From Incurvaria masculella (lineage: Eukaryota; Arthropoda; Insecta; Lepidoptera; Incurvariidae), in NCBI GenBank assembly GCA_946894095.1, contig OX335641.1, positions 10,868,501-10,932,500 of the forward strand: a stretch of DNA of 64,000 nucleotides, in the 5' to 3' direction. Position 1 is the stretch's first letter. Each line of letters begins with the position of its first letter. A program made the translations under genes and the position numbers. Below, in pieces: positions 9,231 to 21,500 of the stretch. The notes beneath the pieces are model-generated. The model had not been told where the DNA came from. It saw only the letters and a program-made list of their open reading frames with translations, and searched no databases.

Positions 9231-12023
9231 TCATAATAGCTCTTTGAGTATGTCTTGAGGTATTTTCCGTTTTAGCCTACGATTTATTGGGTTTACTTCC
9301 ATCAGATCCTTCGCCAGGTTGTTTGGGTGACATTTTATTCTTTTTTCATAGGTCTTAGGCTGAGATAAATAGTCGAAACGGAAACTAAGACTAACGAAAA
9401 GTAGTACTTTGTGACGTCACTTTGACACTTTTTGTATGGACGGAATCTCAAAGTGATGCAAATTGACGTCACAAAGTACTACTTTTCGTTAGTCTTAGTT
9501 TCTGTTTCGACTATTTATCTCAGCCATAGTGTGTCGGATAATTTCTTGCCTGACTGTAGCAATCTGTAAGTCATGATGTAGTTGTTCATTCGTGACGAAC
9601 CAAGGAGCATTGGTTATTATTCTTAACATTTTATTTTGGAATCTTTGAATAATCTCGATGTTGGAGTGGGCCGCTGTACCCCAGAGTTGGATTCCATAGC
9701 TCCAGATAGGTATAAGTATCGCCTTGTACACCAGAAGTTTGCTGTTGAGTGATAGTTGAGAATTGTGACCAATGAGCCAATAGAGCTTCCGTATGTGTAG
9801 ACCTAGTTGTTTGCGCTTTGTAAATATATGTGTTTGCCAAGTAAGCCGCTTGTCCAGGTGTAATCCTAGGTATCTCACGTGATCTGCTTGTGGAATTTCA
9901 AGGTTGTTGAGCTTCACTGGTGGGCAGGTACCTCTTCTTAGGGTAAAGGTCACATTGACAGACTTGGTTCCGTTAGCCTTAATCCTCCATTTTTTCAACC
10001 ACAGTGAGATATTATCCAGTCCACTTTGCAGGATGTTCGCGGCTTCTACTGGGTCTTGGTGTGAAGCTAAGATTGCAGTATCATCAGCAAAGGTTCCGGT
10101 AGTGATGCAGTCTGAAGTTGGTAGGTCAGAGGTATAGATAAGGTAAAGAACCGGCCCTAGCACACTGCCTTGAGGGACACCTGCATTGATACAGCTGAGG
10201 CCTGAAAGTGCCTCACCACTTTGGACAAGAAAGTGTCTGTTCTTTATAAAGGACTTTAGGATTTCATACATGTAGTTGGGTAGAGAGGATTTTATTTTAA
10301 ATAATAGTCCCTCATGCCATACTCGGTCGAATGCTTGTGAGATGTCCAGAAATGCACTCGCACAGTATTTTTTGGTCTCAAAGGTTTTGTTTATTTCAGT
10401 TATGAGCCTGTGCACCTGGTCGATAGTAGCGTGCTTACAACGAAATCCAAATTGGTGGTCAGGAATAAGCTTTTTCTGTTCTATTATAGGTAGAATTCGG
10501 AGCAATAATAAGGATTCGTATATTTTCGAAGGAATGGGCAGTAAACTGATCGGTCTGTATGATTTTGGGTCCTCAGGTTGTTTGTTTGTTTTCAGTAGCA
10601 TTATGATTTGTGCAACCTTCCATTGTGGTGGGATGAATTTTAGCCTTGTTATTGCATTATAAATTGCTGTGAGTAGGGTTATCCCAGAGTCAGGTAGCTC
10701 ATGTAGAATTTTATTAGTAATGAGGTCATATCCTGGGGATTTCTTAGTGTTAGCATTTTTTATTACTCTTCTGACATCTGCTTTTGTGAATCGTTTAGGT
10801 GTCGTCTCTTCTAGGCATGGGGCATTTAGAAATTCCAGAACATCTTTTTCGTGTTCTGGTGGACCATCGTAGGGATGGGGCTTAAAAACGTTCGAGAGAT
10901 GTTCTGTGAAGGTATTAGCTTTTTCTCTATCAGTACGCGCCCAACTGCTGTCAGTTTTCCTGAGTGGAGGGGATGTTACTGTAGGTCGTTTTAATTTTCT
11001 AGTCTCCTTCCACAGTGAATAGTCTGTAGAGACACATGCATCAAGGCTACCGAGATATGCCTGTAGTCCTGCATTACGATCTTGTTCCAATATGAGCTTA
11101 AGTTCTCTTATTTTTTTGTTTAGGTGTCTTTTTGTGTCTGGGCATCTATTTTGTTGCCACTGCTTTCGTATTTCTCGTTTCTCAATTATTTTATCCAGTA
11201 TAATGGAGCTTACAAGCGGATCAGTGGACTTATGTTGGTATATAGGTGTCGAATTCCAGGCGGCGTCTTGAATGTTAGTGTTAAAAAATTCAACAGCATT
11301 TATAATGTCACTTTCTGTTTGAAGACAAACGGGTGATCTGAATGCTTCATTGATGAGATCTTGGAAGAGTGGCCAGTTCGTCCGTTTGTTATGCAAGGTA
11401 CATTTTTTGGTGGCTTCCTTTATTTCAGTATTAATCTCCACCAATATAGGAGAGTGGTCTGATGATAGGTCCCAGCAACTATGGCAAGATATGTTGTTTT
11501 TTGATATGCCTTTGGTAATACAGAAGTCGATAAGATCTGGTACTTTTCCCTTGTCAGTAGGCCAATATGTGGGTTGACCTGTTGAACTGATATTCATAAC
11601 TCTTGCTTGGATACATTTCAGAAGTTCACGACCCCTGGGCAGGATGAGTCTGGAACCCCAAAATGTGTGTTTAGCGTTATAGTCTCCTGCGGCAATGAAA
11701 CGACTCCCTAATGTTTTGAAGTAGTCATCAAACTGCTCTTCTTTGATGGTGTGCTTCGGTGGGCAGTAAAGGGCTGACACTGTGATGTTGCTAGTCCAGT
11801 CGCATACAACTACACTGGTCGCTTGAATATAGTCCTTACAATATGATTGAGATTGGTGGTGTCTGATATTTGCTTTGATTAAGATAGCTGATCCTCCATG
11901 TGCTTTACCATCTGGGTGCATGGTGTGATACAATGTGTAGCCGGGAAATTGAATAAAGCTCTTAGGTGTAAAGTGGGTCTCAGAAATTAACATAATATCA
12001 ATTTTGTTGATGTTTAAAAACAT
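9231..12023 (-). pseudogene. Jockey ORF2 endonuclease-RT, interrupted by a MITE
   Basis: The frame is open from 12023 to the MITE: an 842-codon ORF ending at 9495, whose last ten or so residues are read from the MITE. The endonuclease is at about residues 1-200 (ISETHFTP, AAGDYNAKH, SSDHSPI). RT motifs follow at about 415-690: SYRPISLLP, LDISQAFDRVWH, AGVPQGSVLGP and the FADD box. Beyond the MITE, minus-strand reading resumes in frame from 9355 (KTYEKRIKCHP, then a basic tail) to a natural TGA at 9231-9233 if one copy of the TA target site is counted. The insertion is thus the only obvious defect in ORF2. The N-terminus of the endonuclease probably starts a little upstream of the chosen Met. 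Confidence 0.85.
9358..9526. mobile_element. Palindromic MITE in Jockey ORF2, TA target site
   Basis: The ends 9358-9420 and 9463-9525 are inverted repeats of about 62 bp with one mismatch, starting GGCTGAGATAAATAGTCG. About 40 bp of spacer separates them. TA dinucleotides at 9356-9357 and 9527-9528 flank the element. Removing it with one TA restores the Jockey reading frame, which supports the boundaries. It has no coding capacity. The superfamily is uncertain; Tc1/mariner-type mobilisation would fit the TA duplication. Confidence 0.85.
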
Positions 12024-12076
12024 TTTTAACTCGATCGAGTGGTTGGATAAGCCATTTGCATTCCAGACACATAATT

Positions 12077-12545
12077 TTAAGGCAGTGAATGCAAAGACAG
12101 TCTTGACATGAGTTCTGCTAGCATTTGTGTCACCTTTATCATTTGATGCATGAGAGCCTGCATTGATACATTGAGTGCCAGAATAGTACCTGGCGGGTGT
12201 TCTTCGATGTTTGTTGGGTTGTTTGTATCTATAACTTGTTTAGGACCGCTTTTCACGGCTGACGCATACGAGATCTCCGGGTTAGTGCGCTCGACATTTT
12301 GGTTTTCTCTGATTGCATGATCTGATCTGACAGTGTGCTGTTTCTTTTGGTATGGAATTGGGTATTTAACCTTTTGCAGTTCTTTATAGACAGTACATCC
12401 CTTATAATTGGCTGGGTGGTTCCCTTCGCAAAGTATGCATTTCACTTTGTCCGAACGTTCTTTTCTGGGGCAGTGCCTGGTGTGATGGGGTTCTGCACAT
12501 TTAACACATTTTGGTTGCCTATGACAAAACTTTTGCGTATGCCCG
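12077..12545 (-). pseudogene. Jockey ORF1 (gag-like) 3' part with zinc knuckles
   Basis: Open minus-strand frame that is already open at 12545 and ends at 12077. It shows CCHC knuckles: a KCVKCAEPHHTRHCP type and then CILCEGNHPANYKGC. These are followed by a Pro/Asn-rich stretch (NPEISYASAVKSG) typical of Jockey-family nucleocapsid-like proteins. The usual product binds element RNA. The N-terminal half is missing because the insertion is 5'-truncated. The longest ATG-initiated part is 12445-12077, but that ATG is internal. Confidence 0.8.
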
Positions 12546-12550
12546 TACTA

Positions 12551-15483
12551 ATATGAGTACATATAAGTATGGCTTGCATCCGATCCCTCAAACTCACTTG
12601 TACATGAATGGTACATCTATCATCATTTTTCTAGCAGTGACCATAAACTTGCCCAGTTAGAAAAAAAGGTAAATTAATAAATTTTTTACTTATTTGATCC
12701 AAGGAATTGGCTTTTATTAAAGTTGCTAGCGCTTAGCCCATACTGGAAAGAGCATTCTCCTTTAGTTGCATTTTATCCTAATTAAGGTCCTGGTGATCAA
12801 CGCACACTCACTAGAAGTTGTGAAAGATGCCAATGCAAATATAAATCACAGGGTTATTACTGACCTATTATTGGGTAAAGTTTGCAACGGGGAAAATTGG
12901 TCATTAAAGCATTTGACATATATAGTAAAAATTTACAAAAAGTTATAAAATATACCTTCTTTACCTTACTTAAATGGTCGATCGTGAAAATAAAGAGTGC
13001 TAGGTTGATTATATGATTAGTTTACTAATTTCAATTAAACTAAATAATAGTAGGTGGTGGAAAACAGGTCAGTAAAAGGAAAAAAAACTAAACTACTATG
13101 TCGAATGTTTATTTGGATTCGGTTTTACTCTAAAACATTAACACATTAAATTATACAAGTAAATGCAAAAAAGTATAATATATAAAATGAATGTTGCCAA
13201 ACATGTAGCTAAATCCGAGTTAATATCTGAACAAGAACAAATAGCTTTATGATTTTTAATCCATAAACTAACAAAATAAAATAATTACCAATATATTAAG
13301 ATAATAAAAACTACTAATTTTGTTAAAACATAATAAAGAGTTGCCTTACTGTTCAACCTTATTTTTATTTTCAAAAAAAGTTTTGTTATTTAGATATGTA
13401 TGTCCATTTTTGAAAATGCGTACAATAATTCAGTTTATTAAAAAAAAAACCGAACTTATAAATTGTTAAGTATGTGATATGGTTAAATGGAAGATTTAAT
13501 TTATTATAAATTAATTTCAACAGGTTAACGCCATTACGTCAAATAACATTCGTATAAAAGTCATCTTTTTAATATTCTCTTACCTATGTGAAAAAGGTTA
13601 ATTTTAGTATCATTCTAAGAAGACCACCGATCTGTACTTTGACAATTCATTACTTTGGAACCATGGATAGTTAGTTATTTTTAAATATAAACATTGTTAG
13701 GGAACCGCTGAATGATCTTATAATGAATTGCCAATTGATCAATATGTACCTAATATTTTCAGCGAAACTTAGTTATAATAACCATTACATTGGCTATGCA
13801 TATATTTTCGGATACCATGGTGATAACATACACAACATGCCTAAGTAATATATTTCCGATATGGTAGGTATACCGCCAAGTCTAATCACTACATCTCTAC
13901 CTTTCAAATGAATAACAAACTGGTACACTCTAACAGTCGTAACATACATAGATACAATCGGAGTAACTATGTACCTACTCCGTTAAAAAATCTACTTTTT
14001 GACAGGTTTTCTTGATTTTTTGTCAGTGGAGCTAAACTGTTTTTTTTAAACATTTAGGCCTCAATATCGTATTCTTCCCATACGTCAGTATGTCACATTC
14101 CACAGATACGGTAAGACTAGCATCCAATTGCCTGTGAAAAACAGCAAGGCATATTTAGAGGTTACATATATTGTTATATGAAAATTTTATATATTTACCA
14201 TAATGGTAAGTCCATTGGTTTAAAGCTAACTTTGAATTCTACTTTAAAGCTATCAGCAGTAATAAAATTGTGTAGCAAAAGTTTCGTAGTCTAAGTTCCG
14301 GAGATGCATTGTGGCATAAACAATCGGACAGAATTTAATATGACAAGCTTAATATTCAACAAATTCCATTAGATAGATGCATTTTATCCATAGATCCATT
14401 AGATTTTTACAAAGTTTTCACACTCAACGTGAACGAATTTATACACATTTTTACACTGTAAAATGATATTAAATATACAAATCGTAACGATAATGATATG
14501 ATGGTTGATTTTGCAAACCAATTGTACCGAAAGATATGTACTTAAATCATAGACAATACTAATATTGACATACTTAGGTTAATTCGTATAATTATAAATG
14601 CGTAACATATTGTGTCTTTTTAGTACATGTTTATGACATGGTCACACTGTCTCGAAAGTTGATTTGTGAAAACATTGAGAAATAAGTTGCAACACCAAAG
14701 AGGGCAGCGCAAAGGGAAAAGAAACAGACTCAAGCACGAACTATCGTACTGCAACAATGGTCGCCCCTTATTTTGTTCAATAAGCGTTGCATACGAATCC
14801 TCGTTAAATCGAACATACAACTACGGTGAGCTAACACACTTCGTATTAAACTACACTAGCATCTGATAGCTGCGAAAACCAAGTCAATTCACTCACAGAG
14901 CTGTAACGATACTCGCCAAAGCCAATATTCTGTGGCGTTTTCACATTGGCTCTGTTCGATTGTATTAGTATTCGATGAATGGAGTGTTAGGAACGATTGT
15001 ACGATAAATCTGGAATGCTTATTGCGATGTGCAGAAGATGTTAGTGATGAGTCACGAAAGTTAGTAAAGACAGGGAAGGCATTTTTTTTTATAGAATAGA
15101 TTAAGGAATAATTTCGTTAATTCATTTAGAATTTTCAAAAGTTTACTTAAATCTGTAGTAATATGACATATTTTATGGCCAAGAACCACAAGGAATGCCA
15201 GCCAGAACTGAAAATAACCAGCGGGATTGCTACCTAAATTTATGTTAGAGCGATGTCATTATATAAATTCCTGGTTGGTAATCGTTTTCATATTATATTG
15301 GATATTGTTGCTATTGATATAGCTGCTCGTAAGTATTTTGAGATTGCTGTCAAAACTCTCATAAACTTCAGAACTAAAAAAAATGTTTTTTATCTCCGTT
15401 CAGCCACAAAGACAGTGTGACCAAAAAAATAAACATGGCAACTCTAAACCCAGCAATGGGTCCTTCCATGCTCAGACACTCCT
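12551..15483. other. Dystrophin 3' UTR and flank; no gene seen
   Basis: About 2.9 kb of AT-rich DNA downstream (on the minus strand) of the dystrophin stop codon. It probably contains the 3' UTR. Several TTTATT words, which are AATAAA on the minus strand, are possible poly-A signals, and I cannot choose between them. No other coding region or transposon was recognised. Confidence 0.5.
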
Positions 15484-15593
15484 CTAGTTGTGCGGCTTGC
15501 CGTTGCCATTGGTATACTGCGGCGGAGTGTTGGACTCTTTGGACTCTTCTGTCATCACGGAAACCAGCTCCTCTACGGCTCGGCCCAGGTCAT
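15484..15593 (-). CDS. Dys: Dystrophin terminal exon with stop
   Basis: The acceptor is CCTACAG. It encodes [18 protein letters not shown], an NTPPQYT stretch and GNGKPHN, then TAG at 15486-15484. The helix and Pro/Gly/Lys ending resemble the EEVMEQLNNSF and NTPGKP ending of vertebrate dystrophin. Confidence 0.85.
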
Positions 15594-18500
15594 CTGTAGG
15601 TAAGGAAAATGGTAGTGTTAGAGTATAACATTTCAGAGGTAACGAATCAGCTCAGTATTGTCATGGCACAGTTCATAATCTTTAATTAATCATAAATCGT
15701 TAAATTGCATCCTGGCAACTATGATCTTAAAGTAATTTTTTTATAATTGTTCATGACAAGTAAATCTTCAAGACTGGTCCCGAATGTTTGAAACCCCAAC
15801 ATGAACACTGACTTTCGAGAAAATTTTCCAGTGCCTAGTATATGTCAACGTCCTGTTCACCAGTTTAGGAAGAAAAACACAATCAACCCCTTTGCCAAAA
15901 CAGGCGGTGGAAATGTGTACTTTCTTCATTAATTTAAAAAATCAAAATCAAAATAAATGCTCTCATATTCAAACTTACCTCACGGTATGCGTCCTGTTTG
16001 CAAGCATTAGTGAAAAATGCATAAAAGAATTAGAGTGAGTAATGCTGAGTAAAAATTCATGCATGTAAAAAAAATTATGAGCGCCTACAATTGTTTCAAC
16101 TCATCTTGTCAAATAAGCCTTACTTGTGGTTTCCGTGTACTAGATTGAACATTGTGGTTATGATCTTTATTTGAGTTACGCACACGGACAAATATACTGC
16201 CCGTAAGCGATAAGTAAGGTTGATGTGACGAGATGAGTTAAAACAACCTGTAGCACTAAAAATGTTTCTGTTCATGGTTGAGTTGAGAATTAAGCAGCAT
16301 AATAATAAGGGTGCTTGTGCTGGGTTATGGGAAGGAAAACGAACCCAAACGTTAATTTTTAGGTAACACAACTTCACAAGCACAATACACGGATTTTCAG
16401 CACCGACAACTCACGTAGAAAGTAGAGATGATAATTCACTCATTTAATTATCTCTTATTCCATGCACAAAATATTACTAAAAACTGATTTATTTCATTGA
16501 GTAGGTGACAAAGTTTAAAAGTTGAAAGGCTGTTTCAGTGTTTATGAGACACAAATGTCAAAACAATTTTTTATCGTTCAATTTCTACATGAGATACCTA
16601 GATCGATGATATGAAGCTATTTTTTCTGCTGTATTTTGGATCTCCGACAAGATCGTGAACGTACCGGAACCATACCTGAACCATTGATCAATCAGAATAT
16701 TTGATTTTTTTTAACATTACCTTAATTGACTCATTGTAATACTTTTGGTCTGGATATATATCTGAAGTAGGATGCGAACGGGTAATCTTTGAATTACGTG
16801 TGCACTGTTCTAGCCAACTAAGCTACCAGGACGATTACATCAGCCATAACATTTACCAACGTTTTCCACACGACGTCTGGTCTGTCAGCTAGATGGGACT
16901 GTTTTCGCGTATTTATTTTACGCTAATGTATTTGACTGCAATGTTTGAGATATCAAATTGATTGCTGTCTTCACAAATACTAACATACTACACGTAATAA
17001 CTTTACAAGATGATATTTAGCGCAACAAACATTCGATGTTGCGTGTCCTGAATTCCTAAGCAAATTAACTACAGTTAGACTCGTGGCCACGCTGCCGCCA
17101 TAATAACGAGTACCGATCACTTCTCCCGTCCTTCCGTGCTCGCTGTCAGCCCGTATTTGAGGGGTAAATTCAGAAAAATGTGCAAACCAAAAATACTTCT
17201 GATTTCAATGCGTCAATGTAGATGTCGCTGATCAAATTTAAATAAATGCAAAAACAAATCCAAGATGGCCGAAGGGACCTCAAACACGCCCGCGTCCCTC
17301 ACCTGCGCAGTGCATGAGCGACTGCACGTTGTGCGGAGGCGGCGGCGGCCGCTCGAGCGAGTCGCGCGCGTCGCCCGGCTCGCCCGGCCCCGCCCAGCGC
17401 CCGTCTTGAGTACACAACACACACGTCACCCACCCGCCCTCCCGCCACCACACTACCCGACACCACTAGTCGTGCACAGCGACGGTACATCACTCGAGAG
17501 TGAAGATAAAAGCAGTTGAGTTAATGGTCGCAGGGATGGATTGTATTCAGTGATAGAGAGGAGGGCGGACCTATGTTTGTGATTGAAATTTAGTTTGGGA
17601 ATAATATGAAAACCATTGCTTCATTATCAATTTTTTGCCATGATAATTTGGAACAAAAACGTGCAAACACACGACTATTGCTTGTATTGGGTACTAGTAT
17701 TGGTTGACTAATGTTGGATAAGTAGTCAGGTAAAAAAACTCAACTAAAGTGGCACAGTGGTTTTCTATTATACATTCTAAACTAAATGTGCACGGATAGC
17801 ATAAGATTCGTATGCTTACGGGCACACCTTAATATGATGAATTTTTTTGATGATTTTAAATAGATGGGCAGAGAAATGACTTTACCTATATTGTTTTGGT
17901 GTGGTGAATAGCAATACAGGAAGATTCTGAAGTGATAGTAGAGCAGCAGTACAATATGGTAAATTACATAAAATCTACACATGGGTAAAGTCCACCCAAT
18001 TTAAGTATCCTAAAAGGGACTTTGCATGATTAATTAAAAATGTAGGTTTACTGCCAGTTCAATTAACTACTTACGGTTATATCTAGTGTCTCACCAAATA
18101 AGATAAAACACATAAACAAACTGTAGGTAGTGATACCGGTCTGTGTCTGATATCAAACCTGATTTTTATACAGAAAGTTTTAGAATAGGCTTCTTCTTCA
18201 GAAATAGGAAGTATTAGAAGCAAAAATCCTTACCAGAAATTTTCAAGTTCTTTCTCGCCACCCATATACAATTGCTTACGATATGTAACTAATTTGTATG
18301 GGGACAGAGAAAGAAAACATGGGAATCTCGACGATCGTGAGGATATTTTTCATCTTATAATTGGTACTTGCTTTACCTTAAGCTCCTGTTACCTATCCTG
18401 GAACACCTGTATATTACATTCGGCCATAGCAATGAATTTACGGGAAAATCTTACTATAATTTTTTGAAGTACTTACAGTTTGATTAGGTTTTTTTTATCT

Positions 18501-21500
18501 TGCATCATGGGATAATTGGGATATCGGTTAGTACAGAATGTGTAAATAGTTGTGCTATACTTACTCGTTTGCTGTGCAGTGTACAGTCCGTTGTGCATCT
18601 TTGCCGGAGAGTCTGTGGCGAGCTGCGACGCGGTCACGGAGCGTGTCTGCAGCGTGCCGGTGCGAGCCGGAGACGCGCCCGCGCCACCAGTCGTAGGCTG
18701 CAACACAAAATGGCAGCTCTTTGACATCTGTCAATGTCAATCTTGCTGTTTCGTCATCAGCAATAGAAGTGTAGTGTCAAAAAAAAATTAATAAGAAGTG
18801 TAGTGTCTTAACAATGCAATCAGAAGACTGCCTTTTATACAGAAAGATTTTATAAATACTTGCACCACTGGAAGGGATGTATCTGTATCGAAAACAAATG
18901 CAGTTCCTTCAGTTAAAATATTAAAATTCTGATGAAAACTTATTCATACAAAATAATTTCTCATAAAAAATAGAAAAAAAAGTTTGGGATAATTTGCGAA
19001 AGTAACTTTTGGGCAGCACAGCGATGTTAAAGTAGCTGTAACGTTACGTGATCTTACGGAGGAATTTACACACTCTTCTCAAACTTTGGACATTTTTGGT
19101 GGTATCTTAAATATTTTTTTTCTGCCAAACAGGAAAGGTTTGGTCATTGTTTTTTATTTTATGTTATTTCATCGTATGCAATCTACTAAGAAATTCACTG
19201 CTACAGTTATTTTTAAATTAACCCTAAATATTAATCGTAACACTCAGTTTTACAAAAGAACAATTACAGTTTTACAAAGTACCGGACTATAAGGCTGCCA
19301 GCACCCCCAAAGAACAATTATAAGTGCTGTTTTTACCAGCTACTAGTCTTATCAGACGCCGCGTGTGCAAGCTCGCGCGAGCCTATGCGAGCTAGCGCGA
19401 GGTCACAAGCGTGTGAACACTAAGCTCGTCTAATCTTGCCTCGCGCACTCGCTAGCGAGCGGCGCTCACCTCCGGGCCAGTTTTTTTGGACGCAAGTCAA
19501 AGGGACTCAGTGTTCACTTGCAATAGTTTACTTGCCAGCGCGCTTCCGAATCGTACCGTTGTGTGCTTGCGCTGCGCTCCCGTATTGAACGCTTCTGGGT
19601 TTGCACTACGCTACATACATTTTGTCGAAAGTAATTTTCTACGACTTGAAAAACATGGATTGGAGCAACGAGTGTTTTGAAATTTATAGAAGTATATCAA
19701 AGTGAATCCATAATTTGAAACCCATTGGAAACTCCACAAAGACTGAAAATGCGATGCCAGGACTTTCCCTTTACGAGCATGGCTACATTGAACTGGACTG
19801 AAAACTTGTACAAATTTTCATTTCCGGTTCGACTATCTTTGCGATCAACATGTTTTACTCGTTGATGTTTGTCGGTTAAGGCTACAGATTACATAATTTG
19901 AGGTTGATTTGCGAGTGACCAATATTGGGTATTCTGTGACACGAGTCAGCGCGAGACGCCGCAAGAACCTTGCATTTAAAATGAGTTTGATGGTGCCAAA
20001 TCGTCATTATAATAAAGAAAAACTGAACTTAAGAAGTCCAGTCTTACACAGGTAACATCTAACAATTAGACAGCTGACAATAACAGCAATCAAAGACTGG
20101 GAAAAGAAGACGAAATTACATTTGGTATTGTTTCAGAAACCTGGTCGCGTCGCATAATACAACTTCTTTGACTTCAAATCAACTTGAGCAGTTCTTCATC
20201 CGAGAGACATTCAGAGTTAAGCTGAGTTCAGTGACGTACCTCGTCCAGCAGCTGCCGGAGCCGCTGCAGCTGCGCCTCCAGCTGCCGGTTGTGGTCCTCC
20301 AGGATCTGCATGCGCGCCTCCAGCCGCCCCTTGTGCTGCCGCAGCAGCCGCGCCTCCGCCATCATGTCCTGAGAAAGGGCGCACATGTTACGGGCGCGGT
20401 TTAAGGGGAGGGGAAGGGCTATGAATGTTAAAATATTATTAACAAAAAATTGCTATAAATATGTAACAGAAATTCACTATCCGCTTAAATTAAATTAACA
20501 GGAATACCCACTCCTCCCTATAGTACAGTCTATATCTGTATTTATTATCTGTATTTTATGGCTTTATTTTTTTATCAATAAAAACATTTTTAATTTAATT
20601 TTAATGGGTGCATTGACCCACCCTTCCCCCCTGATTCATGACTTGCACTATGTTTATTTTCTGCATAATTTCTCGGCTGAATCAAACAATAAGTCCGCAT
20701 CATAATCTATTAATGCTGTGAAATAAATCTAGCTCATTTGGTAATAAAATATTGTGCCTGCATAGGAATGTAGACATATGTGGGAAAATTCACTTACCAC
20801 AAAACTATCCATCACAAACTTCGATTACTACTATAATGGATAATTCAGTTGTCAGCATAAAAACATTGTTAGACCATCATGATTATGTAAATAAAAAAAA
20901 ACAAAGATGGAACAAATGATATTAGTTGAAGGAGTTCCCTTATAGCTATAGTGTGACAGGCCTTCCGCCTTTATTTTAAAAAGTGATATTTGAAAAGCGT
21001 CACTTAGCAACGGTTGTTAGAAGTGTGAAAAGATATAATAAAAATTCCCAGTTTCTTCCATTACAATATTATCATTTCCTTCATGCCCAAATTTAATAAC
21101 TACATGAGCCAACACGGTTAGGAAAGAACACGGTCGAAAGATGACAGGCAACAATGGAATAATGGTAAAATATGATAATGACAATTGTACACCAAGTGCC
21201 CCATATCTGAAGCGTGAGCATTGTGAAAAATATTGAGTGACATATCGATGACATTATATCATTCAAGGCTTAGATGAAAAAGGAATGGATATGGAATTGG
21301 TGTGCATGTAAAAGTATAGGTGTGTGAGTTTTTTAAAAATAGGAACGCTTTTGAACTATTATCAGTATGGAGGTACCGTATCCATTCTTTTTCATCTAAG
21401 ATTCAAGGAGCACAAATTTAAGTGATGTCAGTCTATTAGCTATGAGCACACTATTGGTAGTGTAAGGTGAGGTGAGGGTAATGGGTGCTCAAAGAGGCAA

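Larger units (their letters stand above)
9107..12550 (-). mobile_element. Jockey-clade LINE, 5'-truncated
   Basis: On the minus strand the order is a partial gag-like ORF1 with zinc knuckles (from about 12545), an endonuclease-RT ORF2 (from 12023), a short 3' UTR and a poly-A tail (the T run at 9107-9120 on the plus strand). This architecture, together with the FADD form of the RT active site, fits the Jockey clade. The 5' end is lost inside ORF1. A palindromic MITE interrupts the last part of ORF2. Confidence 0.85.

Noticed and set aside
16755..16850. A tRNA gene (also the heads near 45960-46024 and 60150-60229)
   Set aside because: A and B boxes are present but the acceptor and anticodon stems do not pair properly, and two of the three lead into SINE bodies.
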